A stretch of 64,000 nucleotides of DNA from Bacteroidota bacterium (GTDB lineage Bacteria > Bacteroidota > Ignavibacteria > Ignavibacteriales > Melioribacteraceae). Both the position numbers and the translations under genes were made by a program. The stretch covers positions 1 through 64,000 of the forward strand of contig JAHISV010000002.1 in NCBI GenBank assembly GCA_018818065.1. The letters are read 5' to 3'. The notes beneath the pieces were generated by a model. The model searched no databases, had not been told where the DNA came from, and was given only the letters and a program-made list of their open reading frames with translations. This document shows, piece by piece, positions 26,695 through 35,682 of the stretch; the first letter of the stretch is position 1, and each line of letters starts with the position of its first letter.

Positions 26695-27222
26695 ATTTAT
26701 GATCTTTCAAATGGTAAACTAAACGCAAAAGTCCTCTTACTTAATCAGAGTTACGAACCCCTTTCGGTGTGTAACGTAAAAAAAGCAATGATTTTAATGG
26801 TTCTGGGAAAAGCAGAGCTGGTTGAAAATTTTGATGATAAAGCGATCCATTCAGCTTCTAGTGTATTTCCATGGCCAAGTGTTATTCGTTTAAGCGCATT
26901 TATTCATGTGCCTTATAAAACCATAATATTGACGAGAAAAAACATTCTCAACCGTGACCAGCATAAGTGTGCATATTGTGGGCGTGGGGATATAACATTA
27001 ACAATTGATCATATTATTCCAAAATCTCGTGGCGGACAGGATGTGTGGGAGAATTTAGTTGCTGCATGCGTTCGCTGTAATAATTCTAAAGGGGATAGAA
27101 CTCCCCATGAGGCAAATATGACTCTTAGAATAAAACCATATATGCCGAATCATGTGTTATTCCTCAAAAACAAGGTTGGTAGATTACATCAAACCTGGAA
27201 ACAGTATCTTTTTCAGGTTTAG
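26695..27222 (+). CDS. HNH endonuclease family protein
   Basis: The protein carries a complete HNH nuclease domain: CAYCGRGD, LTIDHIIPKSRGGQDVWENLVAACVRCNNSKGDRTP, with two Cys pairs for zinc and the catalytic DHIIP histidine. The N-terminal half, with VLLLNQSYEPLSVCNVKKAMILMVLGKAE, matches a widespread bacterial HNH family whose cellular role is not established. That conserved stretch begins before the first usual start codon (GTG 26767), so the true start must be upstream; the only near-cognate codon behind AGGAGG is ATT 26695. Either ATT is used, or the sequence has a small error between 26684 and 26720. The start is therefore uncertain; the nuclease domain is not. Confidence 0.85.
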   Translation: MYDLSNGKLNAKVLLLNQSYEPLSVCNVKKAMILMVLGKAELVENFDDKAIHSASSVFPWPSVIRLSAFIHVPYKTIILTRKNILNRDQHKCAYCGRGDITLTIDHIIPKSRGGQDVWENLVAACVRCNNSKGDRTPHEANMTLRIKPYMPNHVLFLKNKVGRLHQTWKQYLFQV

Positions 27223-27304
27223 AAATAAATCACTTTCAATAATTATTTTTTTTTATCTTTACAGTCTTTAAAACAACACTTTTTGAACAATACTCCGGAT
27301 AAAA

Positions 27305-28285
27305 ATGGCCAAAAAGAGAGTACTAAGCGGTATGCGTCCAACTGGTAAATTGCACATTGGGCATTATGTTGGTGCATTAGAAAATTGGATAAAACTACAG
27401 AATGAGTATGAAAGTTACCATTTAGTGGCTGATTATCATGTTTTGACAACAGATCTTGATACGAGTGAAATTTACCAAAATACAATTGATATGATTATTG
27501 ATTGGTTAGCTTGTGGACTAGAACCTGAAAAGGCTCCATTTTTCAGACAATCTCAGGTTAAAGAACATTCGGAGCTATATCTGATTTTTAATATGCTTAT
27601 GACAAAAGCACGTTTGGAAAGAAACCCGACTCTTAAAGAGCAAATTAGAGATTTGAATATGGATAACATCACCATCGGTTATCTTAGCTATCCCATTCTT
27701 CAAGCAGCCGATATTCTTTTATATAAAGGAAATGCTGTCCCGGTTGGAGAAGATCAGGTACCTCATGTAGAAATCACACGGGAAGTGGCAAGAAAGTTCA
27801 ATAATGTATTTGGGGATGTATTTCCGGAACCAGAGCCGTTATTAACCAGATTTTCAAGGTTACCCGGACTAGATGGTGATTCAAAAATGAGCAAATCTTT
27901 AAATAACACTATATTGCTTTCAGATTCGCCTGATAATGTATGGCAAAAGCTTAAAAAAGCGGTTACGGATACTCAAAAAGTTCGCAGAAATGATCCCGGT
28001 AGACCGGATGTTTGTTTGGTTTTCACTTACCACAAAAAGTTCAACCCAAATGAAGTTGAGAATATTGAAAAGGGTTGTAAGTCGGGTGAATTGGGTTGTG
28101 TGGATTGTAAGAAAATGTGTAATGATAAAATCAACGAATTTCTTGCTCCACTTCTGGAAAAGAGAATTAAATACGAAAATGATATTGATTTGGTAAAAAA
28201 TATTTTGGCTGAAGGAGAAACCAAAGCCAGAGTCATTGCATCTACTACCATGGCTGAGGTCAGAGAAAAAATGAAGTTAGGTTAA
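27305..28285 (+). CDS. trpS: Tryptophanyl-tRNA synthetase
   Basis: TrpS charges tRNA-Trp. This class I synthetase has the HIGH motif as KLHIGHYVGAL (residues 17-20) and KMSKS at 194-198 (SKMSKSLNN). RPTGKLHIGH, MLMTKARLERNPTLKEQ and VPVGEDQVPHVE are family signatures. The length of 326 residues is standard for the bacterial type. It lies 82 bases after the HNH gene and is followed after 3 bases by scpA. Confidence 0.97.
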   Translation: MAKKRVLSGMRPTGKLHIGHYVGALENWIKLQNEYESYHLVADYHVLTTDLDTSEIYQNTIDMIIDWLACGLEPEKAPFFRQSQVKEHSELYLIFNMLMTKARLERNPTLKEQIRDLNMDNITIGYLSYPILQAADILLYKGNAVPVGEDQVPHVEITREVARKFNNVFGDVFPEPEPLLTRFSRLPGLDGDSKMSKSLNNTILLSDSPDNVWQKLKKAVTDTQKVRRNDPGRPDVCLVFTYHKKFNPNEVENIEKGCKSGELGCVDCKKMCNDKINEFLAPLLEKRIKYENDIDLVKNILAEGETKARVIASTTMAEVREKMKLG

Positions 28286-28288
28286 ACA

Positions 28289-29017
28289 GTGTACAAAGTC
28301 AGACTCGAACATTTTGAAGGTCCACTTGATTTATTGCTATTCTTTCTGAAGAGAGATGAATTGGATATTTACGATATACCAATTTCATATATCACGAAGG
28401 AATTTATGGTATATATCAAATTATTGACCAAGCTCGATCTCGAGTCAGCCGGTGATTTTATTTTGATGGCTGCAACTTTAATGCAGATTAAAGTTAGAAT
28501 GCTACTTCCTAAAGAAATAGATGAAAAAGGGGAAGAAATTGATCCGCGTGCTGATCTTGTTGCTGCTCTACTGGAATATAAAAGATATAAAGAAGTTACC
28601 GAAGAACTCTCGTATATGGAATCCACTCAGCGCAAGATGATGATGAGAGGTAATTTTGATAATGACATTAAAGAGACGGAAGTTGATTATTCAACTTATT
28701 TAAAAAACATTACTATTTATGATCTGATAAAAGCCTTTAAACAGGCTATTATGGATATACCTCCTGAGGTTAAGCACGAGGTAAAAAGAATCAATGTTTC
28801 AATTGACGAGCAGATGGTTTTTATTTTACAAAAAGTTTCTAACAATAAAGAGTTGAATTTTATAGAGTTGGTTCTTGAGATGCATGAAAAGATTAGAATT
28901 GTTGTTACATTTATTGCTCTTTTAGAATTAATAAAAGCCGGTAAAGTCGGACTTAGAGAAACACATACTTTTAATGATTTTGTTTTATATGGAATAGAAG
29001 ATGGACAAAGCGTATAA
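28289..29017 (+). CDS. scpA: Segregation and condensation protein A
   Basis: ScpA is the kleisin that bridges SMC heads and binds ScpB in the bacterial condensin complex. The N-terminus FEGPLDLLLFFLKRDELDIYDIPISYIT is the family signature; the C-terminal winged-helix region (FIELVLEMHEKIRIVVTFIALLELIKAGKV) contacts the SMC cap. The start is GTG, 3 bases after trpS. The stop overlaps scpB by 17 bases, so the two partner proteins are translationally coupled. Confidence 0.95.
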   Translation: MYKVRLEHFEGPLDLLLFFLKRDELDIYDIPISYITKEFMVYIKLLTKLDLESAGDFILMAATLMQIKVRMLLPKEIDEKGEEIDPRADLVAALLEYKRYKEVTEELSYMESTQRKMMMRGNFDNDIKETEVDYSTYLKNITIYDLIKAFKQAIMDIPPEVKHEVKRINVSIDEQMVFILQKVSNNKELNFIELVLEMHEKIRIVVTFIALLELIKAGKVGLRETHTFNDFVLYGIEDGQSV

Positions 29018-29657
29018 TTCTGTTATCGAGGCACTGATTTTTGCTTCGGACGAACCAATATCTGTGAAAGAAATTATTAGGGCGATTCAAGAAATTGATG
29101 GTGAAGAAACAGAAATAACACCTGAAAATGTTGAAAGTACCGTGGATGAATTAAACGAATATTTTTTGCAGGAAGATAAATCCTTTAATATTGTCAGAGT
29201 TGCAAATGGGTTTACGTTTGCTACAAAACCTGACTATGCAAAATACGTAGGTTTTCTCTCTTCTGAAAAGAGCAAAAGGAGATTGAGTCAGGCGGCGCTA
29301 GAAACACTGGCAATAATTGCTTATAAACAGCCAATAACTAAACCGGAAATTGAATCGATTAGAGGTGTGAACTCAGATTATATGATAAATACACTTTTAG
29401 AGAAAAACCTGGTTACTATCAAGGGCAGGGCAGAAACACCAGGGAGACCCTTATTATATTCAACTACGGATGAGTTTCTGAAATATTTCGGACTATATAA
29501 ACTTGCAGATTTACCGAAACCGCGCGAGATTGAAGAAATAATGAAAGACGAAGATTTTATTGAACAGAAACGAAAAATTATGATGAACGATATTGAAGAA
29601 GATTTAGAAAACGAAGTTAATGCAGGAGAAGAAGAAAATGTTGATACGACTGAATAG
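29001..29657 (+). CDS. scpB: Segregation and condensation protein B
   Basis: ScpB dimers bind ScpA and stabilise the SMC complex. The two winged-helix domains are recognisable from IEALIFASDEPISVKEI near the N-terminus and RLSQAALETLAIIAYKQPITKPEIESIRGVNSDYMINTLLEK, followed by GRAETPGRPLLYSTTDEFLKYFGL. The C-terminal tail (about 185-218) is strongly acidic. It overlaps scpA upstream and the pseudouridine synthase downstream by 20 bases. Confidence 0.95.
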   Translation: MDKAYNSVIEALIFASDEPISVKEIIRAIQEIDGEETEITPENVESTVDELNEYFLQEDKSFNIVRVANGFTFATKPDYAKYVGFLSSEKSKRRLSQAALETLAIIAYKQPITKPEIESIRGVNSDYMINTLLEKNLVTIKGRAETPGRPLLYSTTDEFLKYFGLYKLADLPKPREIEEIMKDEDFIEQKRKIMMNDIEEDLENEVNAGEEENVDTTE

Positions 29658-30348
29658 GTTTTTGGCAGAATGTGGTGTGGCTTCCAGAAGGAATTCCGAA
29701 GAATATATTTCTGAAGGAAGAGTTACTGTGAACAAAAAAATTGTTATGGATTTAGCAACAAAAATTGATCCAGATGTAGATAAGGTTCATGTTGATGGTG
29801 AATTGTTAAGACAGGAAGATAAGGTTTATTACTTGTTAAATAAACCTACCGGGATTATTACTTCTACAAAAGACGAAAAAAATAGACCAACTGTCGTAAA
29901 CCTTATAAAGAGCCGGCATAAAATATTTCCTATTGGCAGGCTCGATTTTAATACAACAGGTACGCTGCTTTTAACTAACGATGGAGATTTTTCAAACCTG
30001 ATCACTCATCCTAAAAATAAAGTGCCTCGCGAATATTTGGTTACTTTGGATAAAGATCTTGAGAAGGAAGATAAAGAAAAGCTAGTGCAGTTTGTCTATC
30101 TCGATAAAAAGAAAAGCAAATTTATTGCCATTTCATATCCAACAAGGAATAATTTTAAGACAGTCGTTGTAACATGCGAAGAGGGAAGAAATCATTTTGT
30201 AAAAAGGATGTTCAGCTTACTCGGTTATACTGTGAAGAAATTGCATAGATTATCTTTTGCCGGCATTTCCGTTGGCAATCTTGAAGCAGGTCATTACAGA
30301 GAGATGAGTAAATCAGAGATTGACAAGATTAAGCAGAATTTTTCGTAA
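29638..30348 (+). CDS. rluB: Ribosomal large subunit pseudouridine synthase B-type
   Basis: The RsuA/RluB family isomerises uridines in rRNA. An N-terminal S4 domain (about 1-60; RLNRFLAECGVASRRNSEEYI) precedes the catalytic domain with the active-site motif IGRLDFNTTGTLLLTNDGD (catalytic Asp in GRLD). The end of the domain, FVKRMFSLLGYTVKKLHR, fits the same family. I take ATG 29638, behind AGGAG, not the in-frame ATG 29620. The position next to scpB is a widely conserved arrangement and supports RluB over RsuA. Confidence 0.92.
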   Translation: MLIRLNRFLAECGVASRRNSEEYISEGRVTVNKKIVMDLATKIDPDVDKVHVDGELLRQEDKVYYLLNKPTGIITSTKDEKNRPTVVNLIKSRHKIFPIGRLDFNTTGTLLLTNDGDFSNLITHPKNKVPREYLVTLDKDLEKEDKEKLVQFVYLDKKKSKFIAISYPTRNNFKTVVVTCEEGRNHFVKRMFSLLGYTVKKLHRLSFAGISVGNLEAGHYREMSKSEIDKIKQNFS

Positions 30349-30389
30349 AGATATATTCAGAATAGAAAGATTATTAAGTCGGAGGCATT

Positions 30390-31916
30390 TTGGAAAATCA
30401 GGAAAGTAAAACTGAATTAAATATATTGATTCAAAGACGGTTAGAAGAACTTAAAGAATTAAAAGAAAAGAATATAGAGCCATTTGCCTATAGCTATGAT
30501 GTTGATTCAAAATCATCTGAAATAAAAAATAGTTTTGTTGAAGATGAGAAAAAAGATGTTAAGGTTGCTGGCAGAATAATGGCTATTAGAAGAATGGGAA
30601 AAGCATCATTCGCCCATATTCAGGATAATTACGGAAGAATTCAATTTTATATTAAGAAAGATGATATTGGTGAGGAGGCTTATTCGGTTTTTAAATTGTT
30701 GGATATTGGTGATATAGTTGGCATAAGCGGATATGTATTTAAAACCAAAACCGGAGAAGTATCCATACATACAAAAGAGCTTACTTTGCTCTCTAAGTCA
30801 CTCAGGCCTATCCCAATTGCTAAAGAAGAAACAGATGAGGATGGGAATAAAGTTGTTCATGACCAATTTACTGATAAAGAACTTAGGTACAGACAGAGAT
30901 ATGTCGATTTAATTGTTAATCCGGAAGTAAAAGATGTTTTTGTTAAGAGATCAAAAATCATAACTCAGCTCAGAAAATTCATGGATAATCTTGGAATTCT
31001 TGAAGTTGAAACTCCTATTCTCCAGTCACTTTATGGCGGTGCTTCAGCAAGACCTTTTATAACTCACCATAATACTTTGGATATGGAGTTGTATTTAAGG
31101 ATTGCAGATGAATTGTATCTGAAAAGGTTGATTGTCGGAGGTTTTGACGGCGTTTACGAGATATCAAAAGACTTCCGAAACGAGGGCATGGATAGAACTC
31201 ATAATCCGGAATTTACTATGCTTGAAGTTTATGTGGCTTACAAAGACTATGAATGGATGATGGAGTTTGTCGAGAGAATGATTAATGATGTTTGTATAAG
31301 TGTATTTGGCAAAACGGAATTTGATATTGACGGAACAGAGATTAGTTTCAAGGCTCCATGGAATCGGGTTTCGATGGTTGATGAAATTGAAAAAGAGACT
31401 GGTGTAAATGTACTCGAACATGATGCGGAAGGTCTGAAAGCAATTTGTAAACAACGTAAAATTGATATCGATGGGAACGAAAATAAAGGTCAGTTAATAG
31501 ATCTTTTATTTGAGATTTCTGTTCAGGATAAACTGATACAGCCGACCTTCTTAATCGATTATCCGGTAGAACTTTCCCCTTTGGCAAAGCCGCACAGAAC
31601 CCGCGCAGGTCTTGTTGAAAGGTTTGAAGGTTTCGTTATGGGTAAAGAAATTTGCAATGCTTTCAGCGAGTTGAATGATCCAATTGATCAGAAACAGAGA
31701 TTTGAAGATCAGACAAAAATGCACGAAGAAGGTGACGATGAGGCACCAAATCAGGTGGATGAAGATTATATTAGAGCCCTGGAGTTTGGTTTACCACCAA
31801 CTGCCGGCTTAGGTATTGGTATTGACAGATTGACGATGCTGTTGACAAATCAACCTTCAATCAGAGACGTCATATTATTCCCACACATGCGCCCTGAGAA
31901 ACAGGTTAAAGAATAA
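30390..31916 (+). CDS. lysS: Lysyl-tRNA synthetase (class II)
   Basis: LysS charges tRNA-Lys. The N-terminal OB-fold (about 60-150; [23 protein letters not shown]) binds the anticodon. The catalytic domain has the class II motifs 2 ([19 protein letters not shown]) and 3 ([26 protein letters not shown]), with [11 protein letters not shown] and the [13 protein letters not shown] Lys-specific segment. The 508-residue length is typical. The start is TTG behind GGAGG. Confidence 0.97.
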   Translation: MENQESKTELNILIQRRLEELKELKEKNIEPFAYSYDVDSKSSEIKNSFVEDEKKDVKVAGRIMAIRRMGKASFAHIQDNYGRIQFYIKKDDIGEEAYSVFKLLDIGDIVGISGYVFKTKTGEVSIHTKELTLLSKSLRPIPIAKEETDEDGNKVVHDQFTDKELRYRQRYVDLIVNPEVKDVFVKRSKIITQLRKFMDNLGILEVETPILQSLYGGASARPFITHHNTLDMELYLRIADELYLKRLIVGGFDGVYEISKDFRNEGMDRTHNPEFTMLEVYVAYKDYEWMMEFVERMINDVCISVFGKTEFDIDGTEISFKAPWNRVSMVDEIEKETGVNVLEHDAEGLKAICKQRKIDIDGNENKGQLIDLLFEISVQDKLIQPTFLIDYPVELSPLAKPHRTRAGLVERFEGFVMGKEICNAFSELNDPIDQKQRFEDQTKMHEEGDDEAPNQVDEDYIRALEFGLPPTAGLGIGIDRLTMLLTNQPSIRDVILFPHMRPEKQVKE

Positions 31917-31936
31917 TAATTATTAAAGGATTTTTT

Positions 31937-32488
31937 TTGAAAGACGAAGATAAATTATTTCCATATCAGGACACATATCCTGATATAGATAAAACCGTAT
32001 TTTTAGCCCCCGGTGTTAAGATTGTCGGAGATGTTAAAATTGATGCAAACGCAAGTGTTTGGTATAATACGGTAATACGCGGAGACGTACATTATGTAAG
32101 AATTGGTGAGTACACAAATGTACAGGATCTATCAATGCTTCATGTCACAAATGAGAAGTTTCCACTCAATATTGGTAGTTATGTAACTATCGGTCACAGT
32201 GTCACTCTTCATGGCTGCACATTAAAAGATTATTCTTTTATAGGGATGGGTGCAACTATTTTGGATGGAGCTGTTGTTGAGGAGAAAGCGATGGTTGGTG
32301 CAGGAGCTGTTGTTAAACAGGGATTTACAGTGCCATCCGGTAAATTGGTGGCAGGTGTTCCTGCAAAAGTAATTCGAGACCTTACTGAAGAAGAAATCGA
32401 TGCTATTGAAAAATCAGCACACAGATACAGTAAATATTCTTTAATCTCAGCGAAGTCATTTAAAAATTATTATAAAATCAAATCATGA
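31937..32488 (+). CDS. Gamma-carbonic anhydrase family hexapeptide-repeat protein
   Basis: The left-handed beta-helix fold is indicated by hexapeptide repeats throughout the 183 residues. His69, His87 and His92 (LHVT, IGHSVTLHGC) sit with the spacing of the zinc/iron ligands in gamma-carbonic anhydrases, so catalysis of CO2 hydration is possible; many relatives (YrdA, PaaY types) have low or other activity. The C-terminal helix EEEIDAIEKSAHRYSKYS packs along the helix in the family. The start is TTG. It overlaps ybeY by 4 bases. Confidence 0.9.
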   Translation: MKDEDKLFPYQDTYPDIDKTVFLAPGVKIVGDVKIDANASVWYNTVIRGDVHYVRIGEYTNVQDLSMLHVTNEKFPLNIGSYVTIGHSVTLHGCTLKDYSFIGMGATILDGAVVEEKAMVGAGAVVKQGFTVPSGKLVAGVPAKVIRDLTEEEIDAIEKSAHRYSKYSLISAKSFKNYYKIKS

Positions 32489-32934
32489 TTAGAAATTTAA
32501 ATGTATTATCGGAAAATAAAATTCGGATAAGAAAAGTTTTAGTACACAATCTTGTGAAACTGTTACGATCCGAATTAGATTTTAAAATTAATCAATTGCA
32601 GATCATATTTGTGGACTCAAGCTATATTCATGCAATTAATAAAGAATATTTGAAACATGATTATTCTACAGATATAATTACGTTTAGTTATTCTGAGGAC
32701 AAAAATATCTTCGACGGTGAGATCTATATATCAGTTGAAGATGCCAATCAGAATTCGAAAAAATTCAAAGTCGATCTTAACACAGAAATAATAAGGTTGA
32801 TTATTCATGGAATTTTACATTTATTAGGTTTCGATGATATTGATGAGAATGATAAAGCTAAGATGAAAAAAGTTGAAAACCGTTTGGTAAAGACTTACCA
32901 AAAATTTGACAAACAAAATATTATGGTTTTATGA
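32485..32934 (+). CDS. ybeY: Endoribonuclease YbeY (rRNA maturation factor)
   Basis: YbeY is a zinc-dependent ribonuclease needed for 16S rRNA 3' end maturation and ribosome quality control. The fold is recognisable from INKEYLKHDYSTDIITFSYSED and the metal motif IIHGILHLLGFDDID. The canonical motif is HGxLHLxGYDH; here the first two His are kept but the third ligand position is Asp, a variant I recall from Bacteroidota-type YbeY, so activity is probably retained. 149 residues is the normal length. It overlaps both neighbours by 4 bases. Confidence 0.9.
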   Translation: MIRNLNVLSENKIRIRKVLVHNLVKLLRSELDFKINQLQIIFVDSSYIHAINKEYLKHDYSTDIITFSYSEDKNIFDGEIYISVEDANQNSKKFKVDLNTEIIRLIIHGILHLLGFDDIDENDKAKMKKVENRLVKTYQKFDKQNIMVL

Positions 32935-33386
32935 CAGGAAAAGTTGTTGAGGCATTAGCCAAAATTCTGGAAGGTTTAAATAAAAATTTCTCACTTGAAG
33001 AGGTGAGTAGCCAGCTAAAAAAGCAAAAAGAGTTCGATCAGTCTACTATAAGTGCTGCTTTTAGTCTGATCTTCGATAAAGTCCTCAGTAAAAAAATCGA
33101 AAAAAGAGAACAATTAACCTCTACTTCTCGTTTTAGAATGCTAACAGAAGAAGAAAAAGATTTTATAGGCATGGATAATTTTAACTATATCACTTATCTG
33201 ACAAATATCGGATTAATGGATGCGGTTGATTTAGAAATGATACTTGAACAAATCATGATGTATCCTGACGATTCTATCACGAGAGATGATATTAATTGGA
33301 TAATTATGATTTCTTTAATTGAGTTTGATCTTGAAATCCCCCCGGGAAGCAGAGTATTACTCTATTCATCAGATACTATTAACTAG
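32931..33386 (+). CDS. DUF494/Smg family protein
   Basis: The 151-residue acidic protein aligns by eye with E. coli Smg: the block FRMLTEEEKDFIGMDNFNYITYL and VDLEMILEQIMMYPDDSITRDDINWIIMISLIEF match Smg's conserved second half. Smg's function is not established. In proteobacteria smg lies directly before topA, and the same order holds here, which supports the assignment. It overlaps ybeY by 4 bases and ends 15 bases before topA. Confidence 0.75.
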   Translation: MTGKVVEALAKILEGLNKNFSLEEVSSQLKKQKEFDQSTISAAFSLIFDKVLSKKIEKREQLTSTSRFRMLTEEEKDFIGMDNFNYITYLTNIGLMDAVDLEMILEQIMMYPDDSITRDDINWIIMISLIEFDLEIPPGSRVLLYSSDTIN

Positions 33387-33400
33387 AAGGTTTGAAATTA

Positions 33401-35638
33401 ATGAGCAAAGATCTCGTACTTGTTGAGTCACCCTCAAAAGCCAAAACAATTAATAAATACCTTGGACGTAAATATGTAGTTGAAGCTACTGTTGGCCATA
33501 TTAGGAATTTACCAAAAACAAAACTTGGTGTTGATGTTGATAATGGTTACGAAGTCTCACTCCTTACTATTAGGGGCAAGGCAGACGTCGTAAAAAAAAT
33601 AAAGAGTCTGGCATCCAAAGCTGATCAAATATTCATAGCTACTGATCCTGACCGCGAAGGCGAAGCCATCGCTCAGGATATTGTTGAAGTTATAAAGACA
33701 AAAAAGGATGTTAAAATTCACAGAGTATTATTTCAGGAGATTACAAAAAAAGCTGTTAAGAAGGCTATGGAATCTCCAATAGAAATAGATACTAAGATGG
33801 TTCAATCTCAACGAGCTAGAAGAGCAATGGATAGGATTATTGGTTATAAGATAAGTCCTTTCCTCTGGTTGGTGATGGCAGATACTACCGGTAGTTCGCT
33901 TTCTGCAGGTAGAGTTCAGTCAGTTGCTTTACGGTTAATTTGTGAACGGGAAGAAGAGATAGAAAAATTTATTCTTACTGAGTATTGGTCTATTGTTGGA
34001 AATTTCAATACTAAACAAAAAGAGACTCTCGAAACAAAACTTGCTACCATTGATGGAAGGACAGTTAAAGTACAGCCCGAACCCAATATGACAGAAAAAG
34101 ACTGGGCTGAATTTAACAAGAAAAATATTGCAATTACTAACGCTGATGAAGCCACAAGAATTTTCGATGACATTAGCTCAAAAAAGAGTTTTATTATTAG
34201 TGATATACAGAGCAAAGAAGTTAAAAGGAACCCTTTTGCTCCTTTTATTACTAGCACATTGCAGGCGGAAGGTTCAAAGAAATTAAGACTTAGACCTCGC
34301 CACACCATGAAAATAGCTCAATCTCTTTACGAAGGAGTTAATGTAGGGACTCAGGGTCTTACTGGTTTAATTACATATATGCGTACTGACTCAACAAGGC
34401 TAAGTGAAGATATTGTCACTGAAGCAAGAAATTATATTAAATCTACTTATGGTGATGAATATGTTCCTGAAAAACCAAAAGAGTACTTAAAGAAAAAGAA
34501 AAATGTGCAGGATGCCCATGAGGCTATAAGGCCAACTTCTTTGGAAAATACTCCGGAAGTAGTTAAGGAGTTTCTTGATGAAAAGCAGTTTGCCTTATAT
34601 GAATTGATATGGAAAAGATTCATATCATGCCAGATGGAAACAGCAAAATTAGAAACGACGACAGTTTCAATTACTGCTGACCCATATGGATTTAAGGCCT
34701 CGGGTACTGTGGTTAAATTTCCCGGCTTCTTGCGTATCTATGATGAAGAGAAAGAAGATAGTGGAAGCAATGGAAATGGAAACGGAACATCTTACTTACC
34801 ATCGGGCTTAGTGGTAGATGAACCTGTGAATTTAGATGAACTGATAAAAAATCAGCACTTTACAAAACCACCTCCAAGGTTCTCTGAAAGTACACTTATT
34901 AAGGAGTTGGAGACTAATGGCATTGGAAGACCTAGTACGTATGCCGGAATTCTAGGAACGATTCAGGATCGTGAATACGTTAATCAAATAGAAGGAAGGA
35001 AACTCGTTCCTACAATTATTGGTAAAAAAGTTAATGGCATTCTGGTTAAAAACTTTCCAACCATACTTGATGTCGGCTTTTCTGCAAAAATGGAAGAAGA
35101 GCTTGATCTTGTTGCGACTGGCGAACTTGGATATGTTGCCATGCTCGATGATTTTTATCATCCTTTCTCAAAGGTTCTGCTGGAAGTTGAGAAAACTATT
35201 GAGAAGATCAAGTGTGATAAATGTGAAAGTGATATGGAGATTAAAATTGGTCGCTTTGGTAAATTTCTTGCCTGTACAAATTATCCGGAATGTAAGAATA
35301 TAAAATCTCTCAAATCGTTAAATAACGAAAATAATGAGCCGGAATATACCGGCGAAGATTGTCCAAAGTGTAACTCTAAGACGATATTTAGAAAAAGTAG
35401 ATTTGGTAAATTTATTGGTTGTGAAAAATACCCTGATTGCGATTATACAAAGCAGATCACAACAGGTGTTAAGTGTCCAAAATGTAAAGAAGGTGATGTT
35501 GTAACCCGGAGATCTAAAAAAGGAAGATTCTTTTTTGGTTGTGGTAACTATCCTGATTGTGATTATATAAGTTGGACAAAACCAACAGGAGACGAGGAAA
35601 CCAAAGAACAAGTGGACACTAACGAGGACGAGAGTTAG
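33401..35638 (+). CDS. topA: DNA topoisomerase I (type IA)
   Basis: TopA relaxes negative supercoils behind moving polymerases. The Toprim domain (VESPSKAKTINKYLG, TDPDREGEAIAQD) leads, and the active-site tyrosine is Tyr326 in GLITYMRTDSTRLS. The C-terminus has three four-cysteine zinc ribbons (CDKCESDMEIK, CPKCNSKTIF, CPKCKEGDVV, each closing with a CxNYPxC-like pair), which bind DNA or RNA polymerase. ATG 33401 is chosen over TTG 33392 because the AAGG Shine-Dalgarno sits only a couple of bases before the TTG. Length 745 is typical for enzymes with short tails. Confidence 0.97.
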   Translation: MSKDLVLVESPSKAKTINKYLGRKYVVEATVGHIRNLPKTKLGVDVDNGYEVSLLTIRGKADVVKKIKSLASKADQIFIATDPDREGEAIAQDIVEVIKTKKDVKIHRVLFQEITKKAVKKAMESPIEIDTKMVQSQRARRAMDRIIGYKISPFLWLVMADTTGSSLSAGRVQSVALRLICEREEEIEKFILTEYWSIVGNFNTKQKETLETKLATIDGRTVKVQPEPNMTEKDWAEFNKKNIAITNADEATRIFDDISSKKSFIISDIQSKEVKRNPFAPFITSTLQAEGSKKLRLRPRHTMKIAQSLYEGVNVGTQGLTGLITYMRTDSTRLSEDIVTEARNYIKSTYGDEYVPEKPKEYLKKKKNVQDAHEAIRPTSLENTPEVVKEFLDEKQFALYELIWKRFISCQMETAKLETTTVSITADPYGFKASGTVVKFPGFLRIYDEEKEDSGSNGNGNGTSYLPSGLVVDEPVNLDELIKNQHFTKPPPRFSESTLIKELETNGIGRPSTYAGILGTIQDREYVNQIEGRKLVPTIIGKKVNGILVKNFPTILDVGFSAKMEEELDLVATGELGYVAMLDDFYHPFSKVLLEVEKTIEKIKCDKCESDMEIKIGRFGKFLACTNYPECKNIKSLKSLNNENNEPEYTGEDCPKCNSKTIFRKSRFGKFIGCEKYPDCDYTKQITTGVKCPKCKEGDVVTRRSKKGRFFFGCGNYPDCDYISWTKPTGDEETKEQVDTNEDES

Positions 35639-35682
35639 ATTCTGTTTGAATATTATTTTTATTTCCAGTACATTTAATCACA

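Noticed and set aside
26695-27222. HNH nuclease considered as a homing or mobile-element gene
   Set aside because: It matches a widespread chromosomal HNH family with the LNQSYEPLS N-terminus, and there is no intron or element boundary around it.
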